Of a stretch of DNA of 64,000 nt, positions 39,298 to 47,398 are shown in pieces (position 1 is the stretch's first letter; each line of letters starts with the position of its first letter). Below the pieces are notes generated by a model that saw only the letters and a list, made by a program, of their open reading frames with translations, had not been told where the DNA came from and made no database searches. This DNA comes from CAWAXW01 sp963786155 (GTDB lineage: Bacteria > Actinomycetota > CADDZG01 > WHSQ01), in assembly GCA_963786155.1 (NCBI GenBank), contig CAWAXW010000006.1, positions 124,001-188,000 of the forward strand. Reading direction: 5' to 3'. The position numbers and the translations under genes are program-made.

Positions 39298-40421
39298 TGT
39301 CACCGGCGGCGATCATCGCCGCGGGCGGCCGAAGCGAACGTGCCGGGCCGGATGGGCCCAAGCAGTTCCGCATCGTGCGTGGACGCCCCCTACTGGCGTA
39401 CAGCGTGGCTCCTCTTGTCGAGGCCGGTTGTTCTCCCATCGTCATAGCCATCCCCGGATCGGTCCTCGACCGCAGCACAGAGCTAGGGCTGCGACGACGT
39501 CGAGTTCGTCGAGGGCGGAGACACGCGTCAAGCGTCGGTCGCTGCAGCATTGTCGAGCGTCGAGTCGGAGCAAGTGGTCGTTCACGACGCGGCGCGACCT
39601 TTCATCTCACCCGAGCTCGTACGCCGAGTGTTGGATGCCCTCGACCGGCGTGGATGCCGTCATAGCAGCCGTTCCGGTTGACGAGACGCTGAAGCGGGTC
39701 GTCGAGAGCCGAGTGACGGACACCATCCCTCGCGACGACATATGGCGCGTCCAGACACCTCAGGCATTTCTCACCGAACGCCTCAAGGCTGCACACGACC
39801 ACGCGTCGCACACCGGTTTCGCGGGCACTGATGACGCACAATTGATCGAACACAACGGGGGCCGGGTTGCGGTAGTCATGGGGGAGAGGACCAACATCAA
39901 GGTCACTTTCCCCGAGGATCTCGATCTGGCCGAGAGGATGCGTAGTGGGATGAGAGTCGGGCTCGGTTTCGATGCGCATCGATTTGCGCCTGAGCGACCA
40001 CTGATGCTCGGCGGTGTGCAGATTCCGCACTCGGCGGGACTGGCCGGCCATTCCGATGCCGACGTCCTGTGTCACGCGGTCGCGGATGCCTTGTTGGGGG
40101 CGCGCGGGCTTGGGCGATATCGGCATGCACTTCCCGGACGACGACACCTGGCGCGATGCAGCGGGGTCGAAGATCCTCGGTGAGGTCCTCGCGAAGTTGC
40201 GTTCGAGCGGATGGAGCGTGGTCAACATCGACGCGACGGTGGTCGCGCAGGAACCTCGTCTCGGGCCTCATCGCGCCGCCATGCGGGCGAGCCTCGCCGC
40301 TATCGTGAGATCGATCCCGATGCGGTGTCGGTCAAGGCCACGACGACGGACAGGATGGGTTCCGTCGGCCGGGCCGAGGGCATCTCGGCATCTCGCCGTC
40401 GCGCTGATCGAGCGGGATTAG
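39270..40421 (+). CDS. ispDF: Bifunctional IspD-IspF (MEP pathway), several frameshifts
   Basis: IspD part: AAIIAAGGRSERAGPDGPKQ, then across frames DDVEFVEGGDTRQASVAAAL, VVVHDAARPF, VDAVIAAVPVDETLK, WRVQTPQAFLTERLKAAHDH and GERTNIKVTFPEDLDLAE. This runs with no stop into IspF: MRVGLGFDAHRFAPE, GHSDADVLCHAVADALLGA, GDIGMHFPDDDTWRDA, REIDPDAVSVKATTTDRMGS. It would convert MEP to CDP-ME and CDP-ME-2P to MEcPP. Shifts lie near 39493, 39643, 40107, 40303 and 40390. Since no indel is needed at the junction, the fusion is probably real. TTG 39270 start is tentative. Corrected length is about 380 aa. Confidence 0.88.
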
Positions 40422-40424
40422 GCT
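40419..40424 (+). promoter_or_regulatory. -10 box TAGGCT (leaderless cysS)
   Basis: TAGGCT overlaps the ispDF stop and ends 8 nt before ATG 40433. Confidence 0.45.
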
Positions 40425-40432
40425 CGCAGGCC

Positions 40433-41882
40433 ATGATCCGTTTCTACGACTCGATGGCTCGCAAACTCGTGGATTTCGAGCCGGCCGTGCCCGGCCGCGT
40501 GACGATGTACGCCTGCGGTCCGACGGTCTACAACTACGTCCACATCGGCAACGCCCGGACGGCCCTGTGGTTCGACTTCATCCGAAGCTATCTTCGCTAC
40601 AGGGGTTACGAAGTCACCTACGTCGTCCAATTACACGGACGTCGACGACAAGATCATCGAACGTGCGAACCTGGAAGAGGATCCCTGCGGATGGAGATCG
40701 CTTCCAAGTATGCAGCGGCATACGAAGACGATATGGCCGCACTGAGAGTTCAGCCGCCGGACATCCTGGTTCGCGCGACCGATCACATCACCGACATGAT
40801 CGAGGCGATCGAAGGCCTGATCGAGAAGGGCGCGGCCTACGAGATCGATGGGAACGTGTTCTTCTCGATCGAAAGCTTCCCCGAGTACGGCAAGTTGTCG
40901 GGCCGGTCGGTTGACGACCTCAGAGCAGGGGAGCGAGTCGAACCTCATCCCGGCAAGAAGCATCCTTTGGACTTCTCGTTGTGGAAGGCGGCCAAGGAGA
41001 ACGAACCGAGGTGGGAGTCACCGTGGGGGCCGGGCCGTCCCGGGTGGCACATCGAGTGCTCGGTGATGGCGACGCGCTACCTCGGGTCTGGTTTCGACCT
41101 GCACGGTGGCGGGAGCGATCTCGTCTTTCCTCACCACGAGAACGAGGTCGCTCAGGCCGAGGCGCTGACCGGTGAGACGTTCGTGCGTCACTGGATCCAC
41201 ACCGGGATGGTGCAGATGGAGGCCGAGAAGATGTCGAAGTCGCTCGGCAACGTCGCATTGGCCCACGACGTTCTTCAGACGCTTCCCGGCGAGGTCGTCC
41301 GTTACTGGGCGCTCATGTCGACTTATCGTGCCCAAGCCGATTTCTCCGACGGCACCCTCGAGGATGCGACGCAGGCCTACGATCGCTGGGGAACCTTCCT
41401 CGACGTCGCGCGCCACGTCGCTAGGCGACGACGTGCCGAAATCGCCGGTCACGCTCCGCCGCCCGATAGACGGAACCGCGATCGAGGGAGCAGGCGCGAG
41501 CTACATCGAGCGCGCGATCGAGGCACTCGACGACGACCTGAATTCCTCAGAGGCCTTCGGTGCGATCCACGACCTGGTGCGTACCGGCAACAAGCTGGTC
41601 GACGGAGCCCAGAGGGGCGACGAGGCCGCGCGCAACGAGCTCGCAGAGCTGCTGGATGCGTTCGTCGAGCTGACGACGATGCTCGGCTTCACGTTCGCTC
41701 GCGATGAAGGTGCTTCGGAGCTGACCGGCGCGCTGATCGACTACCTCCTCGAGCTGAGGGACTCGGCCCGGGCCGAGAAGGCATTCGACCGGGCCGATTC
41801 GATCCGGGCCAAGCTCACGGAGTTAGGCGTTGCCATCGAGGACACCCCGGCCGGGACCAGGTGGCGTTTGGGTGCCGGGTAA
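40433..41882 (+). CDS. cysS: Cysteinyl-tRNA synthetase (frameshifts)
   Basis: Class I synthetase: YACGPTVYNYVHIGNARTAL (zinc Cys and HIGH), GWHIECSVMATRYLG, DLHGGGSDLVFPHHENEVAQ and EKMSKSLGNV (KMSKS). An insertion near 40631 and a compensating change near 40687 bracket the expected NYTDVDDKIIERAN. A +1 shift near 41423 leads to the C-terminal helical domain (YIERAIEALDDDLNSSEAFG) ending at 41882. Corrected length is about 482 aa. It is followed by rlmB in a 11-nt overlap. Confidence 0.94.
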
Positions 41883-42650
41883 ACCGAGGCCGTCTGAGGA
41901 GACCTCGGTGGTGGCCGGGCGGCGACCGATCATCGAGTTGCTCAAGGCGGGGCGCCCGGCAGAGCGAGTGCTCATCGCCAAGGAGTTGGCCCCATCGGGG
42001 ATCGTCGGCGACATCCGGAAGCGGGCGGAGCGGGCGGGTATCCCCGTCCGGACGGTTCCCCGCCGGGAGGTCGACGGGCTGGCCCCCGGGCTCAACCACC
42101 AGGGCGTCGTCGCGGTGGTAGGTCGCCTATCGGTACGCCTCGCTCGACGCGCTTGCTGGCCGGCGACCCCCAGGCGCTGTTGTTCCTCGACGGGGTCATG
42201 GATCCTCACAACCTGGGCTCGCTGCTTAGAAGCGCCGACGGGGCCGGGTTCGATGGCGTCGTGGTCCGTTCCCGGAGGGCGGTGGGCGTAACGGCAGCGG
42301 TCAGACGCATCTCGGCCGGCGCCGCCGAGATCGTCCCCGTGGCCCGCGTCCCGAACCTGGCGGAGGCCCTCGACCGGACTCGAACCTCGGGGCTGTGGGC
42401 GCTGGGACTGGACGAGAAGGCCGAGGACGACCTGTGGACTGCCGATCTCGCCGAGCCGCCTGTGGCGGTCGTGCTGGGGGCCGAAGACCGGGGGATCTCC
42501 CCGGTGGTCCAAGCCCGCTGCGACGCATTCGCCTCGATACCGTCGCGAGGCGTGCTTGGTTCGCTAAATGTGGCGGTCGCCGGAGCAATTGCCATGTTCG
42601 AGGTTGCTCGCAGGGGACGACGGTCACATACTGTCGGAACCTACCCATAG
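41872..42650 (+). CDS. rlmB: 23S rRNA 2'-O-methyltransferase (SpoU/TrmH family; two frameshifts)
   Basis: N-terminal substrate-binding domain (VVAGRRPIIELLKAGRPAE; GLNHQGVVAVV). After +1 shifts near 42121 and 42149 comes the SPOUT catalytic domain with the three TrmH motifs: DPHNLGSLLRSADGAGFD, VLGAEDRGISPVVQ and IPSRGVLGSLNVAVAGAIA. Probably methylates 23S rRNA G2251 by family. GTG 41872 overlaps cysS. Corrected length is about 258 aa. Position between cysS and a sigma factor matches actinobacterial and firmicute order. Confidence 0.9.
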
Positions 42651-42698
42651 GGGATAGAGCCCACGGAAGATCCAGCGTTCATCGCCGACGAGGCGCTT

Positions 42699-43298
42699 GT
42701 GGAATTAGCCCGGGCCGGGGACGAGCGGGCCATCGACACTCTTTTGGCCCGTTACCGGCACTTCGCGCGCGCCAAGTCCCGCTCCTACTTCCTCGCTGGT
42801 GCCGACCGGGAGGACATCGTCCAGGAAGGCATGATCGGGTTGTTCAAGTCGATCCGGGACTTCCAGGCGGATAAGAACACCGCTTTCCGAGCCTTCGCCG
42901 AACTTTGCATCACGAGACAGATCATCACTGCGATCAAGACGGCGACACGCCAGAAGCACATCCCCCTCAATTCCTACGTCTCGCTCAACAAGCCCGCACC
43001 GGGCGGCGACGACCGTCCCCTGTCCGATTCGATCGTTAGCGAGATCGCGCACGACCCTGCGGAGTTGGTCATCTCCGCCGAGGAGATTGCAGCGATCCGA
43101 AGCTCGATGGATGACGTTCTGTCGGATCTCGAGAGCGAAGTGCTGCAGCTCTACGTCGAAGGCAAGTCGTACCAGGAGATAGCCGACATGCTCGGCCGCC
43201 ACGTGAAGTCGATAGACAACGCCCTCCAAAGGATCAAGCGCAAACTGGAACACCATCTAGTCGCGCGCCAAACCGAAACCGAAACCTCTGTACCCTGA
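42699..43298 (+). CDS. RNA polymerase sigma factor, sporulation sigma-H type
   Basis: 199 aa. Region 2 reads ARAKSRSYFLAGADREDIVQ then EGMIGLFKSIRDF, nearly the sigma-H/Spo0H signature of Bacillus. Region 4 has DLESEVLQLYVEGKSYQEIA and a helix-turn-helix (DMLGRHVKSIDNALQRIKRK). The adjacent rlmB upstream is where sigH sits in Firmicutes. GTG 42699 is chosen (GAGG 5 nt upstream), but conserved-looking codons extend back to 42651 without an ATG/GTG, so the true start may be a rare codon or hidden by an indel. Target genes unknown. Confidence 0.88.
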   Translation: MELARAGDERAIDTLLARYRHFARAKSRSYFLAGADREDIVQEGMIGLFKSIRDFQADKNTAFRAFAELCITRQIITAIKTATRQKHIPLNSYVSLNKPAPGGDDRPLSDSIVSEIAHDPAELVISAEEIAAIRSSMDDVLSDLESEVLQLYVEGKSYQEIADMLGRHVKSIDNALQRIKRKLEHHLVARQTETETSVP

Positions 43299-43304
43299 TT
43301 GTTC

Positions 43305-43377
43305 GCCGGGTTAGCTCAGTCGGTAGAGCAACGGTTTTGTAAACCGTAGGTCGTCGGTTCGATTCCGACACCCGGCT
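43305..43377 (+). tRNA. tRNA-Thr (anticodon TGT)
   Basis: Acceptor GCCGGGT/ACCCGGC, D-arm GCTC...GAGC, anticodon stem ACGGT/ACCGT with loop TTTGTAA, T-arm TCGGTTCGATTCCGA. Anticodon TGT. It begins 6 nt after the sigma gene stop and ends 29 nt before the glutamate dehydrogenase start, so it may be processed from a common transcript. Confidence 0.95.
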
Positions 43378-43406
43378 CGATGCCAGACTTGGAGGAAGAA
43401 GCGTCG

Positions 43407-44668
43407 ATGGAGACCGACCCCGCGGGCGATTCGGCATGGGAGACCGCGCTCGCGCAGCTTGACGAGGCAGCCGAGCTGATGGGGCTCGCTCCCGGCGTCC
43501 ATCAGATTCTGCGGGCTCCCAAGAGATCGCTGATCGTGTCGGTGCCGTTCCGGCTGGACGACGGGACGACGAAGGTATGTACCGGCTATCGGATACATCA
43601 CAACGTGACACGCGGCCCCGCTAAGGGAGGCATCCGCTACCACCCACTGGTGGGACTCGACGAGGTCAAGGCGCTCGCCATGTGGATGACATGGAAGTGC
43701 GCCATCGTGAACATCCCGTTCGGGGGGGCCAAGGGCGGGATCTGCGGTCGACCCGCGTGAGCTCAACCGCGGCGAGATCGAGCGGATGACGCGCCGCTAC
43801 GCAAGCGAGATCCTTCCGTTGATCGGGCCTGAGCGAGACATCCCCGCCCCCGACATGAACACCGACGAAGAGGTCATGTCCTGGATCATGGACACCTACT
43901 CCATGAACCAGGGCTACTCCGTGCCCGGGGTTGTGACCGGCAAGCCGGTCTCGATCGGTGGTTCACACGGGCGCGGGGGAGCGACCTCGCGCGGCGTGAT
44001 GTACATGATCTTCTCCACCTTCCGCCGCGCTCGGCAAAGGCGTGGACGAGGTCAGCGTGGCCGTTCAGGGCTACGGAAAGGTTGGGGGCTTCGCCGCCCA
44101 ACTGCTGCACGATGCCGGCTGCCGAGTCGTCGCGGTGTCGGATGTCGAGGGAGGTCTCTTTCGCGAGGCCGGCCTCGACCCCGAGGCGATCAACCGTCAC
44201 AAGCGGGAAGCGGGGACCGTCGTGGGGTTCCCCGACGCGGAGCCCATCACCAACGAGGAGCTCCTCGAAGTCGATTGCGACGTCCTCGTGCCGGCCGCCA
44301 TCGAGGGCGTGATCACCGTGAAGAATGCCGAGGCGATCCGCGCCCGCATCATCTGCGAAGGGGCGAACGGGCCGATCACCTTCGAAGCCGACAAGATCCT
44401 GGCCGACAACGGCGTGTTCGTCGTGCCGGATATCCTGGCGAACTCCGGGGGAGTGACGGTCTCGTACTTCGAGTGGGTGCAGGACATCCAGGCGTTCTTC
44501 TGGGACGAGGAAGAGGTGAACGACAGGCTTCGCCAGCTCATGGAGCGAGCCTTCGACGAGGTCTACGAGCTGGCGACCGAGAAGGGTTTATCGATGCGCC
44601 AGGCGGCCCACTGGATCGGCGTGGGCAGGGTCGCCGAGGCCCACCTCACCCGGGGCCTCTTCCCTTGA
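43407..44668 (+). CDS. gdhA: Glutamate dehydrogenase (Glu/Leu/Phe/Val family; two frameshifts)
   Basis: Reversible oxidative deamination of glutamate. GYRIHHNVTRGPAKGGIRYH, KCAIVNIPFGGAKGGI (catalytic Lys region), PAPDMNTDEEVMSWIMDTYS, then the NAD(P) domain VAVQGYGKVGGFAAQLLHDA and ICEGANGPITFEAD, ending with FEWVQDIQAFFW. Shifts of +1 near 43747 (TGC[G]GTCGAC) and 44019. ATG 43407 is preferred over ATG 43380 because GGAGGAAG lies 9 nt upstream, whereas 43380 abuts the tRNA end. Corrected length is about 420 aa. Cofactor preference cannot be decided. Confidence 0.92.
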
Positions 44669-44722
44669 TCCCCCGAGAACCCAAGTAGGGCCCCAAATCC
44701 CAAAGTTGTCATTCGCTTGTCT

Positions 44723-44728
44723 TAGGGT
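44723..44728 (+). promoter_or_regulatory. -10 box TAGGGT (leaderless DUF3263 gene)
   Basis: TAGGGT ends 7 nt before ATG 44736. Confidence 0.5.
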
Positions 44729-44735
44729 GTCTGAC

Positions 44736-45029
44736 ATGGAGCAAATCGTGAACAAACAAACCGGGCAGGACCTCTCCGAGCGGGAGGCCGAGATTCTCGA
44801 CTTCGAGCGGAGCTGGTGGAAGCACGCCGGGGTCAAGGAGCAAGCGATCCGAGAGCGCTTCGACATGTCGGCGACGCGCTACTACCAGCTCTTGAACGAG
44901 CTCCTCGAGAACCCCGCCGCCGCCGAGCGGGACCCGATCCTGGTCAAGCGTCTCAAGCGACTTCGTACCCACCGGCAGCGCCAGCGGGTGGCGCGCCTTC
45001 TGGGGGCCGAGTACTCGCCCGGACGCTAG
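44736..45029 (+). CDS. DUF3263 protein
   Basis: 97 aa. The pattern LSEREAEILDFERSWWKHAG, then KEQAIRERFDMSATRYYQLL with NELL is the actinobacterial DUF3263 signature, a small helix-turn-helix-like protein. The C-terminus is basic (KRLRTHRQRQRVARLLG), consistent with DNA binding. It abuts the LytR_C gene (no gap), the same pair seen in other actinobacteria. Function is not established. Confidence 0.85.
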   Translation: MEQIVNKQTGQDLSEREAEILDFERSWWKHAGVKEQAIRERFDMSATRYYQLLNELLENPAAAERDPILVKRLKRLRTHRQRQRVARLLGAEYSPGR

Positions 45030-45596
45030 GTGGGGCGGCACTCCTCTTCTGAGCAGGGTGCCTACTACCGATCGGTAGTTGCTTGGTTCCTGCCGTGGGC
45101 ATTGATCGCCATGGTCGCGATCGCGGCCGTTTGGATCGCGATCGATGCTCTCGGCGACGATGAGCTGAAGACCGACTCTCCAGTGGCGGCCCCGACGGAC
45201 GATGAGCCCTCTGAGGAACCCGAGGAGTCGCCCACCCAACCCGTCGAGACAACTGCACCTCCTCCTCCACCGCCACCCCCGCCGTCGGCGGAGCCGACCG
45301 AGACCGAGGTCCCGTTGATCACCGACGGGGTGAGCGTCCAGGTCCTCAATGCGACGTCCGATCCGACCGCCGACGAGGCGATGGCCGACAAGTTGGCGCG
45401 TCTCGGTTACCAGGTCGTTTCCGTCGAGGGGGCCTCCAAGGCATACGAGCTCACGACCGTGTTCTGGTCCACGCCCGAGTCACAAGCCGCAGCCGAGGCT
45501 CTCGCAGCGCGTTTCGAGTGGGTCGCTCAAGAGAAGCCGGCCAACCTCTCGGACAGCGTGTCGTTCCACGTAGTGATCGGAAACGACGAGCTGTAG
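45030..45596 (+). CDS. LytR C-terminal-domain membrane protein
   Basis: 188 aa. One N-terminal membrane helix (FLPWALIAMVAIAAVWIAID), a Pro/Thr/Glu linker with nine consecutive prolines, then a LytR_C domain (GVSVQVLNATSDPTADEAMA, KLARLGYQVVSVEGASKAYE, TTVFWS). The domain occurs alone or on LCP cell-wall ligases; here it is alone and would face the wall. The GTG start follows the DUF3263 stop directly, giving translational coupling. Confidence 0.85.
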   Translation: MGRHSSSEQGAYYRSVVAWFLPWALIAMVAIAAVWIAIDALGDDELKTDSPVAAPTDDEPSEEPEESPTQPVETTAPPPPPPPPPSAEPTETEVPLITDGVSVQVLNATSDPTADEAMADKLARLGYQVVSVEGASKAYELTTVFWSTPESQAAAEALAARFEWVAQEKPANLSDSVSFHVVIGNDEL

Positions 45597-45602
45597 GAAC
45601 TT

Positions 45603-46403
45603 CTAAATGCGGCTGACTTCCAGGTCGAGCTCCAGGTGCAGGCTGCCGGTGATGGGTGCTTCTGCGTCGTCGGGAACGACGCGGACGTCGAAGTCTCCGA
45701 CCGTGTCCGAGGCAGCACTTCTGAGGTTGCCCTCATCCAGGTCGAACAACGCGTCGCTGCGCGTTTGCGCGCTGCCGGTCAACTCGGCATCCCCTTGAGG
45801 GAGCCTGGTGCTCCACAGAAGCGGACCGGCCCCCTCGTACTCGAGCTCCGCGATGTCCCCGTCCGCGTCCTTGTCGAGGCCTTGCAGCGATCCGATCGTC
45901 ATGATCTGTTGCTGCACGTCCGCGAGCTGAAGCTCTTGTTCCGCCTCCCACGTGTCGTCCAATCGCACGTCGTCCACCGGTAATGGTGGTCGGTAGGTAC
46001 CGATGAACAAGAGCTGATCGGGCTCGAGCACGCTGGCGGGGATGCCGTCGACGTCGATAACTTCGAGCACTTCTCCTTTGGACCCGAGGCGAAGCGTGAA
46101 CGAACGCGTTTGCGCTCCGGGAGAGGGAAGACCGCTTTCCTCGACGTCTATCGGTCGCATCTCAACCGCAACGATGGCCCCGTCATCGTCTTCCGACTCG
46201 ACCGTTTCGGTCACTTCGAACACCACCCGGTACGAGCCGCCGCCGCGCGTTCCGATATCCCACGCCGCTTCTGCATCTGCGATGAGCCGGTACGTCACAG
46301 AGCTTCCTTCCGGATACTGATAAGCAAGCGTGACGGAGTCGGTCCGGCAAGCGACCGGTGCGACGAGCGTGAGCGCGAGCATCAACGAACCAAGTTTCCT
46401 CAT
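45603..46403 (-). CDS. Exported lipoprotein of unknown function
   Basis: 266 aa. Lipoprotein signal SLMLALTLVAPVAC with lipobox Cys19. The rest is predicted beta-rich and acidic (VTLAYQYPEGSSVTYRLIAD, YRVVFEVTETVES, LTGSAQTRSDALFDLD, GSLHLELDLEVSRI), resembling lipid- or polymer-binding sandwich folds such as DUF6263-like proteins; that is a guess. It ends 7 nt from the LytR_C stop (convergent) and is divergent from otsB with two leaderless promoters in 49 nt. Confidence 0.65.
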   Translation of the reverse strand: MRKLGSLMLALTLVAPVACRTDSVTLAYQYPEGSSVTYRLIADAEAAWDIGTRGGGSYRVVFEVTETVESEDDDGAIVAVEMRPIDVEESGLPSPGAQTRSFTLRLGSKGEVLEVIDVDGIPASVLEPDQLLFIGTYRPPLPVDDVRLDDTWEAEQELQLADVQQQIMTIGSLQGLDKDADGDIAELEYEGAGPLLWSTRLPQGDAELTGSAQTRSDALFDLDEGNLRSAASDTVGDFDVRVVPDDAEAPITGSLHLELDLEVSRI

Positions 46404-46411
46404 GCCCGTGA

Positions 46412-46417
46412 AGTGTA
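46412..46417 (-). promoter_or_regulatory. -10 box TACACT (leaderless lipoprotein)
   Basis: On the minus strand TACACT lies 8 nt before ATG 46403. Confidence 0.45.
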
Positions 46418-46440
46418 GGCGTCCCTCTGCCCTAGCCCTC

Positions 46441-46446
46441 TAAGCT
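46441..46446 (+). promoter_or_regulatory. -10 box TAAGCT (leaderless otsB)
   Basis: TAAGCT ends 6 nt before ATG 46453. Confidence 0.45.
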
Positions 46447-46452
46447 GCCGCG

Positions 46453-47241
46453 ATGGATGCACTCGCAGCCCTCTCGCGCGACGCCAGCCGAACGGGTTTG
46501 TTCCTGGACTTCGACGGCACGATCTCCGAGATCGTGGACGTTCCGGACGAGGCGCGACCGTTGGACGGCGTCCCGACGGTTCTCGCCGAGCTCGGCAGAC
46601 ACTTTCGGGTGGTCGCGATCGTCTCGGGCCGGCGAGCAGACCAATTGTTGAGCTGGCTGGGACCCGATGTTGCAGGCAACGTCGAGATATGGGGAACGCA
46701 CGGCGCCGAAAGAGTCTCCGGCGGCGAGATCGTCACCGCGGATGAGGTGACAACCTATGTCGAAGTGATGGACCGTCTCGAGAGGTCGTTGGCTGCGGAA
46801 CCCGCCCTTGAGATCCCCGGAACGCTTCTCGAGCGCAAAGCCGTGATCCTGGCTTTGCACTACCGGATGGCCCCCGACCCTGTCATCGCCGAGGAGGAGT
46901 TGCTTGCACTAGCCGAGCGCTACGCGGCAGAGCACGATCTCGAGATCGCTCGCGGCCGGATGGTCGTCGAGCTCCGCCCCAAGGTCGACCTGTCGAAGCG
47001 ATCGGTCGTCCTGGCGCGGGCCCGCCGCGCCGAAGTGAAGGTGGCCTGTTTCATCGGCGACGATCTCGTGGACCTAGGCGCGTTCGATGCCCTCGACGAC
47101 TTGGAGAAGGAAGGGATCGAGGCCGTTCGCATCGCAGTTCGTTCTGCGGAAGCCCCGGCGTCACTGATAGCGCGGGCGGATGCAGTCCTCGAAGGTCCAC
47201 GAGGAGTTCTGGCTTTTCTAAGGGATCTAGCACTCAGATGA
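46453..47241 (+). CDS. otsB: Trehalose-6-phosphate phosphatase
   Basis: 262 aa HAD-family phosphatase: FLDFDGTISEIVDVPDEARP (nucleophile Asp), VAIVSGRRADQL, WGTHGAERVSGG, KAVILALHYRMAP and CFIGDDLVDLGAFDAL (metal Asp; the usual TDE is VDL here). It makes trehalose from trehalose-6-phosphate. It converges on otsA, with tails overlapping a small LuxR-type helix-turn-helix frame. The pair otsA/otsB in opposite orientation is less common than an operon. Confidence 0.9.
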   Translation: MDALAALSRDASRTGLFLDFDGTISEIVDVPDEARPLDGVPTVLAELGRHFRVVAIVSGRRADQLLSWLGPDVAGNVEIWGTHGAERVSGGEIVTADEVTTYVEVMDRLERSLAAEPALEIPGTLLERKAVILALHYRMAPDPVIAEEELLALAERYAAEHDLEIARGRMVVELRPKVDLSKRSVVLARARRAEVKVACFIGDDLVDLGAFDALDDLEKEGIEAVRIAVRSAEAPASLIARADAVLEGPRGVLAFLRDLALR

Positions 47242-47398
47242 GCCGGCGATCCGCGGCCCAGCGTGTCAGCTCGTTGCGATTCGACAATTGCAACTTCCTG
47301 AGCACCGCAGAAACGTGCGACTCGACGGTCTTCGATGCGATGTGGAGATCTCGACCCACTTCAGTTAGGGAGCGGAGCTCTTCGGCGTCCCTCCGTCC
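47234..47398 (-). pseudogene. LuxR-type helix-turn-helix segment overlapping the otsA 3' end (fusion or remnant)
   Basis: In a frame different from otsA, the minus strand encodes about 54 residues ending in a good GerE/LuxR DNA-binding domain: EVGRDLHIASKTVESHVSAV then LRKLQLSNRNELTRWA. No start codon and no upstream receiver or sensor domain exist in that frame. It begins inside the last ~11 codons of otsA. One missing base near 47395 would make OtsA read through into it, giving an OtsA-HTH fusion. Alternatively it is the leftover 3' end of a deleted regulator. The domain is clear; its status is open. Confidence 0.6.

Noticed and set aside
43380..43406. ATG 43380 as the glutamate dehydrogenase start
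   Set aside because: It abuts the mature tRNA 3' end (43377) and leaves no ribosome-binding site; ATG 43407 has GGAGGAAG upstream.
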